A DNA stretch of 64,000 bases from Agelas oroides (taxonomy: Eukaryota > Porifera > Demospongiae > Agelasida > Agelasidae): the NCBI GenBank assembly GCA_949130485.1, contig OX422191.1:5023754-5087753 (forward strand), read 5' to 3'. Both the position numbers and the translations under genes were made by a program. A model generated the notes under the pieces. It saw nothing but the letters and a program-made list of their open reading frames with translations, did not search any database and was not told where the DNA came from. Shown in pieces: positions 56,747-64,000 of the stretch (position 1 is the stretch's first letter; each line of letters opens with the position of its first letter).

Positions 56747-57587
56747 ATGCCTCGGTATCAGATTTGCAGCATACCTGGATGTTCTAGCAGGAGTGATAGG
56801 GAAGAGTTTCATGGGGTAAAATTTCATCGCCTGCCTCAAGACCCTGTTCTGAGATACAAGTGGTCAGTTAGTATTAAGAAGCCAATTAGTGTGAGCGAGA
56901 ACACCAGGATTTGCAGCCTGCATTTTGAGGGGAGTGGAAGAACTGCTGATTGCCCAGTACCAACCATTTTTGCATGGAGTGTGTCAGTTAAGCATCGACA
57001 ACCCCCATCCATCCGTAACCCCATACCTTGCAAGAAACAAAAGCATGAGGAGCCTCTGTCACCAGCAGAAGTAGCAAGGGGAGAAATTGAAAGGCATGAG
57101 GAGCAAATTGCTCAGTTACAGGCCGATGTGTTGCGACTTGATGAAGTACGAACATTGTTGTCACGTTTCTGCCTAAAGCGGTTTGAAGGAAGCGATTCAG
57201 ATATTCAGTTTTACACTGGCCTTCCATCGTACCCTGTGTTTATGTGCCTATATAGATAACTTGAACCTCTATTATGTCATCTACGTCTATGTCGCAGTGA
57301 TGTTAAGAATACCTCTACCCAAACATTTAAACCCAGAGCACGAGCATTGCAACCCATTGATAAACTATTCCTGGTATTAATAAGGTTACGATTAGGATTA
57401 TTGGAACAAGATTTAGCGCATCGATTTAATATTGGCATTGCTACTGTATCTCGTATCTGTGTAACCTGGATCAAGTTCTTAGACCAGCAACTTTGACCCC
57501 TCATCACATGGCCCTCAAGAGCAGTTATCAATACACATATGCCAGCATAGTTTAAAGAATTTTACCCCTCTCCCCGTGTGATTATAC
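56747..57587 (+). pseudogene. THAP plus HTH_Tnp_4-like transposase relic
   Basis: Starts MPRYQICSIPGCSSRS and ends its first domain with RICSLHFEGS and AVPTIF-like VPTIFAWS, a THAP (C2CH zinc) DNA-binding module of about 80 residues. A coiled stretch (EIERHEEQIAQLQADVLRL) follows, then GLPSYPVFMCLYR. Three in-frame stops (57257 TAA, 57496 TGA, 57546 TAG) break what is otherwise one continuous frame: LFLVLIRLRLGLLEQDLAHR, FNIGIATVSRICVTWIKFL, then WPSRAVINTHMPA and FKEFYPSPRVII. This is the helix-turn-helix of DDE_Tnp_4 (PIF/Harbinger-related) transposases with THAP. The catalytic DDE part is missing, cut off where the SWIM fragment begins at about 57587. Confidence 0.82.
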
Positions 57588-58185
57588 TTTGGCTTGGTCA
57601 CTTCCAGCATTTTCACTGGTATTGGTTCTTTTTTAGATTCTGCTGGAACTCCCCACTTTCTGGGCAGCGAGGTCGAACTTGGCCCACCACTGTTTCCATG
57701 GGTAGCATGTGCTCTCTTGATGTCGTCTACTGCAAACATTAATGCAGCAGTGTGATTGCAGGCTGAACTACCTGCAACACAGGTACAGCTTCCGTGAATA
57801 ATTTGCCCATTCGTTTTGTTAACAGCAATAGCTGTTTTGTATGCTCCAGCTTTCTGTGAGGGTAACACAGTTGCACAGATGATGCAGTATACTGAGGTGC
57901 TGGTCACATCATGAACTGATGGGCATTGGACCTTCTTTGAGTCAAACAGCCTGTATCCCCTCTCGAATGGCTTTGTTGCAGTGACACGCTCTTTGCGCAG
58001 TCTACCAGTGATGAAATATTGGTGAATGTGTTTGAGGGTGGTGGAGGCAGTTCGGCTACATTAGCATCTATCCACCCTTGATCTGACACTATTGTTGCTT
58101 GATAACCATCGGGTGCTGTCTCATCAGTTTCTTCATCACTCTCTTCTACAGGTGAATCAAGCCCGCACCTGATTGCTCCTTCAAC
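57575..58185 (-). pseudogene. SWIM zinc-finger protein fragment
   Basis: The minus strand encodes GYQATIVSDQGWIDANVAEL, then, after a frameshift near 58030, RKERVTATKPFERGYRLFDS, VYCIICATVLPSQKAGAYKT, and the SWIM finger GSCTCVAGSSACNHTAALMF (CxC, then CxH). It ends near KPKYNHTG, where it abuts the THAP relic tail-to-tail. In cnidarian and sponge genomes such SWIM proteins are abundant and repeat-like (from memory). No complete start or downstream recombinase domain is present. Confidence 0.75.
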
Positions 58186-59004
58186 CCTATAAATAAACCA
58201 GTATTATGTTTTCATGTGGTGTATTAATAATTTTTATTAACTGGAAGGGAGGGTTCAAATCTCTCCGCCTACTGGGCCGCTATAGCAGTCGTTCCGCCAG
58301 TGACAATATACGGACAATTATTGAAAAAACGGAAAGTGTATACGTACAAAAATTCCAATGTTCAATTAATGGCATCTTGGCTTCCGGTAAGTTTCCAAAG
58401 TCTCTTGCCAGCAAACGAGTAGCTGCAGGCGCCTACTTTGCCAGCGGTTTTATAGACCAATCAGTCTACTCTCGAGATCCAACGTTTCAAGGTGCAGCCT
58501 CTTACCGCTTCGTGTAGGGAAGCCGTTGTTTACGGACGGTTCGATCGTACCTCGTGCGACAGGAGTGCACTTTAGCCTGGCACGTTTCGTTTGGCCCCCC
58601 TGAGCTGCATGAAACAGGTGCCGTTCGAAAGCACTGGAATCAGGCTACAAAATATGCAGAAACTAAGCGTGTACACAGGATATCTTCTGAGATACACGCT
58701 CTGGTACGTAGACAAAAAAAATTGCGGCTGACGCATGCATGTGCAATTGACAAATACACACAAAAAATGATCTGCACTAGTTTTACGCTTGTATGTGCCT
58801 CTCATACTGTAGGATTAAGCCATAGAAAAGGCTGTCATCCTCTATAATACAGGCAGAGAAGCTGGAGTATGATGTAGCACTGAAAAAAACCAAAGTGATT
58901 GCCAGTGCATGACGATAAGATAGAGAAAAGAGATAGGGAGACCAGAGAAATGGGAGAAAGAGCAATAGAAATACACAACAGACAATAGTCAAGTGTTAAA
59001 TGAT
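58186..59004. other. Gap between relics, no gene supported
   Basis: Overlapping frames on both strands (plus 58206-58517 and 58554-58847) have no recognisable domain. The region just before 59004 follows the stop codon of the CXC protein. Confidence 0.4.
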
Positions 59005-62000
59005 TTAAATCCGTTCTTCAGGCTCTTCCTGGTCTTCACTTTCATCATCTTTCTCCTCCGAATTGTAGTCTTCTTCATCGGACTCCCCTTCCACTACCAC
59101 CTCCTCTCCATACTTCATCCTGAGCAACTCATCATGCAGCAGTTCCTCCTGCTCTATCTCATGTAGCTCAACTGGGTTGTGGTGCTGTGTACCTGGGACG
59201 CTAGCTACAGTATTAACACTATTGCTGCAGTTCTTGCACCTACAGCCAGGACCACATCTAGAACCTTTCTTGACACAACTACAACGGCGTGTACTGCATG
59301 CTGTGGTACTGGAACATGAACAGCCTCTAAATAATAATCCTACTCGCTCTCTTATAGCTGTTTGGTTCTCACTGGACTCCCAGTCACACACAAGCTTGCC
59401 CTCTACTACCTTCCAGCCATATTTTGTAAGGTCAAGCAGGGTCAATTGGTTCTGGGTAGCCTGACTCCACATGTTGGACACCCAGCATGTTCTCAACCAG
59501 TGCCGCCAAAGTGCATCAAATGAGGGTGGCAACTCATCTTCAAACTGGATCCTACTCCACACTGTTTCTCTAATAACTTCTATAAACTTCTTATGCTGCT
59601 GCATGGGGGCTACATCACTCTGTGTAAGTGACATGTACAGAGCACGTGGAGTGTTCACAGTGAACTGTGCAAGGTGTTTCTTAAAGTACATGGTACCAAC
59701 AAGTCTGACGAAGGACATAACCCCCTCCTCAACTCTACCTGGGGCAGTGTCAGCTAGTGTGCCAGGAATGTCCTGTGTACCAGTAATAAACCACGCATTC
59801 TCAAAGAAATGTCTCATTATTGTGGCTTTCCCAAACCCAGCAAAGAATGACACATAATCACACCCACTGCATATAAACAGTGTCTGCACCACACAGGCCC
59901 TCAGGCCTGGTGGGACTAATGCTAGGTCAGGGTCACCAGCAAGGTCTAGTTGGAGCTGGTTGAGGTGGAGTAGCCTCAGCTCTGGTGAGGTTATGGGGCT
60001 GAGTTTGACATACACATCATACACATAGGGGTTCAGTGGCGGATGTAGAAATTTACAAAGGGGGGTTCAGTCACCGGCGCGCGAAGCGCGCCGGAAATTT
60101 TTGGGGTTGCCACGCCCACTTTCGGTCACGTGAACGCATTCATACAAAATAATAGCTGGAAGGCCGAACCGAGGGGTCCGTCACACAAAAGAAATCTCGT
60201 ACACTGTCCGATAGTGTTGTTTTAGTTAACTATAACTTTAACTTTAGTACGGCCTTTTTAAAATTTAGTTAACCAAAACTACAACTAACTAAACTTTTTT
60301 GCTAAACATACAAGAAGAAACCTGTCGGCAGAAATCCAAACTGAAATCCAGAAATCCAGAAATCCACCGTGAAATCCAGAAATCCACTCTGAAATCTGAA
60401 ATCCACGTGAAATCCAGTGGATTTCGAAATCTCGTACGCCGAGGCGCGCCGTGGCGGACCCCTCGGGCCGAACTGAATATCTCGAAGCAACTCTAGCCTC
60501 TAGGCCTAGTCAAACGTCTGGAAATCAGTAAGGAACTGATACGTGAGTGTGTAACTGTGCCTGGTTGTTGTTGCTGCATGCCACTGCTGCATAATCATTT
60601 GATGGACTCGTGCAGTTATGTACGCAAAATACATTACTAGCCACCAAAGGGGGGTGCATTTGCACCCCCCTTACCCCCCCTAAATCTGCCACTGGGGTTC
60701 AACAGAGGTAGGCCAATGTGATACACATCAGTATCAGGGGAGAACAGCAGCTTTCTAGTGCCTGCACTGTGCACAACATGCAACCACACCCTAGTGTCTG
60801 ACTCCTCAGCATCAGATGTGAGCAGTGAGCACTCCTGCACACCTGATGGTTCTATACTTAGGGCTTTACCTTCTTCAAAACAACCAGCTACCACTAGCTT
60901 TTGCACACCTGAGAGGAGCTCAGGGGCAACAGTGAGGAATGCCTCACCCAAGTAAATAACTAGCTGTCTTTTGCAGTGACGGCAGTTCAAATGGTCGCGC
61001 CACTTCTGTGGCACAGCTGCTGTATCAGTGAAGTGAAAATGGTCATGGTCAGGTGACACGGAATGTTCAGCATCTCTACAGCTGTGCTCAAAGGCCTTGG
61101 GTGTACGAGGGTTCTGTCCTGGGCTATCAAACACAATATGAACCTCCTTACTACCCCTGGCAAAGTGTGGGACAACAAATCTCCTGACTAGAAACTTGGC
61201 ATAGTCTTTCATGGTGCAGTGAGTGACTAGTGGGCTAGTATTAATGAGGAACATGCCTTCCAGAACAACACTGTCAGGAAACCAGCCTCCAGGGAACATG
61301 CTCACAACAACATTGCTATATCGCTTCTCCAGAAACTTGGTGGTGAAGCTTTTTTGACACTTATGTGGTGCACCACTTGGGGTACATATAGCGCGGGGGA
61401 GTTCTAAATATTGCTCACCCCTATGCTGCTCAATACACTGTGTCTGAGCACTCCATGCTAGCTGCCGCCTGATACACCTGCTTACAAGCTTCTGCTCGCG
61501 CTCTTTCTGATTGATCTTCCTTGAGATCTCTTTCGAGCACAGAAGGTCTGCAAGCGTCTGAGGCGGAGTGGTACCCGTGCACTTGGGTCTCTCACTATGT
61601 AGTACTTTATGTACACTTCATGATACTCCTTGCCTATGCCCCTGAAGGCTACCAGATCTTTGTGTTGTTCTGGGGTTACAACTGTCCCATCTAGTGCTAG
61701 CAAGCCCCTGTTCTCCTGTGCTGCAGCTAGTACCTGTGAGTCACAGAGCTTGGCTTTCATGCTCTGTACATTTTCCTCACAGCGAGCAGCATGAGGGGTA
61801 GCATCAAAAATGCTCACTTTGCTGTCAGGTCTGCTAGGTGGGGAGATCTGCTCTTTGAGCTGCTTGCAGACCTTGGCTCTAACAGGGTAATAATACATGA
61901 TGCGATTGAGGTATTCTCTGGAGGGCCTGACTACACTGGTCTTAATGTCCTTGTTGACTAGCATCTCATGGGCCTCATCCAGAGCTACTGCATGCATCTT

Positions 62001-64000
62001 GGTACCTCTAATGTTGCACACAAACCCTCCCTTCTCCAGACAGTGTCTAATATTCTCAGGCAGACACAAAACCTCGGCAAAATGTTGGGGGAGAATTTTG
62101 AGGTAGTTCACCCTGTCGAAGGCAGTGAACAGAGGACACATCTCCTTTAGGCTGGCCATACGAAGTCTCCATGTACCGCCACATATGGCAAGGTACAGGC
62201 CAACATATGCCAGACAATCATGGAAAGCAAAGCCATACCAAAACTTCCATGTGTCATCTCTACTAGCTAGATCCTCCACAAAGGAAATGAAATCCTTGTA
62301 CACTGACTCGTAGTCACTCCCCATGGCTGTACTAACCAGTATGTACTCATCATATGCTTGATCTTCCTTGCACTTCTCATTACACTGTAGGAGGCGAGCT
62401 TTAATATCTGCTAGCATTGTCTCACTATCAGGTACTGTATCTGATTTACAGTTGAGTAGGTATTGGTCAAAAAAGTGTCTGTAGAAGGCTTCCCACACTT
62501 GCATTAGAAATGCATGGGTACGTTTAAAGTTGGATGCATTAGCCACAGACTTCAGTGTCTCAGCTCTGTACCCAGATGCCATGGCAAGGACTTTAAGGCC
62601 ACCTTCATAGTACACTTTCATCAAAGCCTTCTGGTAGTTGTACAGTACATGCCAGTCTCCCACAAAGGGTAGGAGCCAGTCCAGCTCACTACCATACTGC
62701 TGCTTAAGTTCCTTCAGGCGAAGGTATGTTTTAGCATCACCAGCAATTACTAGATGCTGAGCTCCACTACTGGCTATGTACTCTTTGTACAACATTGCAG
62801 CTACTTCTGACATGGCCTCAACAGTGTCAGCATGCATATCAACAATGGAGAGGTACACTACAACTGCTGGCTCAGTGTGGATACCTTCCATTTCCTTTGC
62901 AGCTATGTGGTCTTTAAAACTGAATATCACATGCTCAGGCTTCAACGCATATATACTCAACATGTAGCCAAAAAAGTCCCATTGTAGCTTATCCAAAGCT
63001 GCTAATTCCTCATCTGACTGGAGAAAATCTTGAAACTGCAGGTGCCCTACAGAGGTTGTCTGTCTGGAACCTACGTGCAAAGCTCCTGTACTTGACAAGG
63101 CAGACTCAGTCATTTCACCAAGGCATACAGCCTCATGAAAGGTTCTAGCACGTTTTACACGCTTAGGAACTGGTGAATGGGCCAATTTGGATGGACTATT
63201 AATTGGACTAGTTCTCTGCCTTCGTCTGTCATGCAACTGTTGCACATACTGACACTGTACAATGGTAAGGGCCACTGGTTGATCCCTACTGGTACTAGTG
63301 GGGCTATCCTGGGTTGCGGGGAGTAAGGTGCTAGTGGATGGTTGGGGAGGGCTCATATCCATCCTAGCTACCTCATCTGGCTGAGCTATTACACTCTTAA
63401 GCTCCTGCTGAGGCTGGACCACCTGTACAGTGGTCCCATGCCAACTACGGTGCTGACTACCAGAGTACACAGAGGCATGGCTCTGGAGGAAATCAATGTT
63501 GTCAGTGGTAGCAACAGTAAAGGACTTATCATCAAGCTCCTTCAGCAGACCCTCCTTTTTACGCTGAGCTGACACCCTTACAAGATGTCTATCAAGGGTC
63601 TCACTAGAAACCACAGCTCCCAGCCTATTCAGCACAGTGATAAGCTCAGATGATCCACCACTGGCCTCTATATAATCAGTCAGGAGGGTGTGCAGTGGGA
63701 CAGAACAACGCCCACCAGTTGCACAGAATACAATCACACACACAATGTACGCAATTCGGACCTTTCTCTCATGAACATGAGAGTCTGACTGTTTTCGGCC
63801 AAGCTTTTCATTACTGGAATGTGTTAACCTGGTGACAGCATCCCACAAATCAGGGGCTACATGGCTAGCAAAGGCCTCTAAATCAAAGGTGGCAGATATA
63901 GGCTTCTGCTCATGTTCAGCCATAAGCTTTGCAGCTAGGTCATGGACCTTCTCATTCAAGTATTCAGCAACTGGTTCAACTGGAGGGATGCTGGTACCTC
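59005..64000 (-). pseudogene. Large CXC (tesmin/TSO1-like) repeat protein, split and frameshifted
   Basis: Open from the right window edge, so the N-terminus is missing. Part 1 (64000 to about 61615) includes FCATGGRCSVPLHTL, LITVLNRLGAVVSSETL and a GDAKTYLRLKEL / LPFVGDWHVLYNYQKALM section of the kind seen in RNase H-like repeat proteins. A one-base frameshift near 61615 moves reading to another frame (VLHSERPKCTGTTPPQTL onward), which stays open through EESDTRVWLHVVHSAGTR and LLFSPDTDVYHIGLPLL, resembling PIN-type acidic motifs. A 658 bp element splits the frame at LLNP; removal of it and one 8 bp repeat resumes in frame at YVYDVYVKLSP. The C-terminal part has LFICSGCDYVSFFAGFGK, a cysteine-rich CXC domain (GCSCSSTTACSTRRCSC, then GPGCRCKNC) and a Glu/Asp-rich tail to the stop at 59005. 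The CXC motif usually binds DNA. Function unknown; probably transposon-derived. Confidence 0.75.
60036..60693. mobile_element. hAT-like 658 bp element inside the CXC frame
   Basis: Ends CAGTGGCGGATGTAG and the inverse of CTAAATCTGCCACTG, typical hAT-style termini, between GGGGTTCA direct repeats (60028-60035 and 60694-60701); two end bases overlap the repeat. Inside are inverted GGCCGAACCGAGGGGTCCG / CGGACCCCTCGGGCCGAAC arms around GAAATCCAG-type microrepeats (60335-60425), a likely second nested insertion. No transposase. Confidence 0.85.

Overview
The window is metazoan nuclear DNA: GT-AG introns, an NLR-type immune receptor with Death, CARD-like, NACHT and leucine-rich parts, several DNA transposase relics, tRNA-derived SINE-like copies and very many short inverted-repeat elements. 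The mix (expanded Death/NACHT genes, an N-terminal 2A motif, THAP, SWIM and CXC repeat proteins) resembles an early-branching animal. I favour a demosponge, with a cnidarian as the alternative; this is inference, not a database match. MAIN GENE (minus strand, about 54.75 kb down past the left edge). I assemble one receptor from splice sites and reading phase: a leader exon ending in a hydrophobic run and the 2A motif GDIEMNPGP (54294-54750); a Death exon (48162-48563); a short linker exon (47987-48096); a CARD-like exon (40277-40577); a large exon with a Death domain at each end (38450-39970); a NACHT ATPase exon (about 36104-37694); and 22 exons that each encode one ribonuclease-inhibitor-type leucine-rich repeat (LRR), from 35841 down to 582. 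All five junctions before the LRR region agree in phase (1,1,0,1,1). All LRR exons are 81, 84, 90 or 93 nt and use phase-2 introns, so each can be skipped, duplicated or swapped without a frameshift. If the 2A motif works, the ribosome would release the leader and restart at the proline, giving a leaderless cytosolic receptor plus a signal-bearing form. GROWTH OF THE LRR REGION (0-36 kb). The array shows successive duplications: an about 8 kb segment with five LRR exons is present twice (383-8859 and 22981-30905), and a 2.76 kb unit is present about 2.4 times in tandem (12258-18901), giving two identical LRR exons. Because copies with and without insertions coexist, they act as filled and empty sites that define several mobile elements: a 1,132 bp foldback with TA target duplications, a TAGCCTCGTTCCCAGG-ended family with 8 bp duplications, and others. 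INTRON RESIDENTS (40.6-48 kb). The large intron after the linker exon holds an apparently intact two-exon plus-strand gene of unknown function (41806-43493) and a minus-strand DD34E Tc1/IS630-type transposase relic (43586-44647). RIGHT END (55-64 kb). This is a transposon-rich region: a THAP plus HTH transposase relic joined tail-to-tail to a SWIM zinc-finger fragment, and a long minus-strand CXC (tesmin/TSO1-like) repeat protein that has one frameshift and is split by a 658 bp hAT-like element flanked by an 8 bp direct repeat. No prokaryotic genes, rRNA, functional tRNA or CRISPR arrays were seen.
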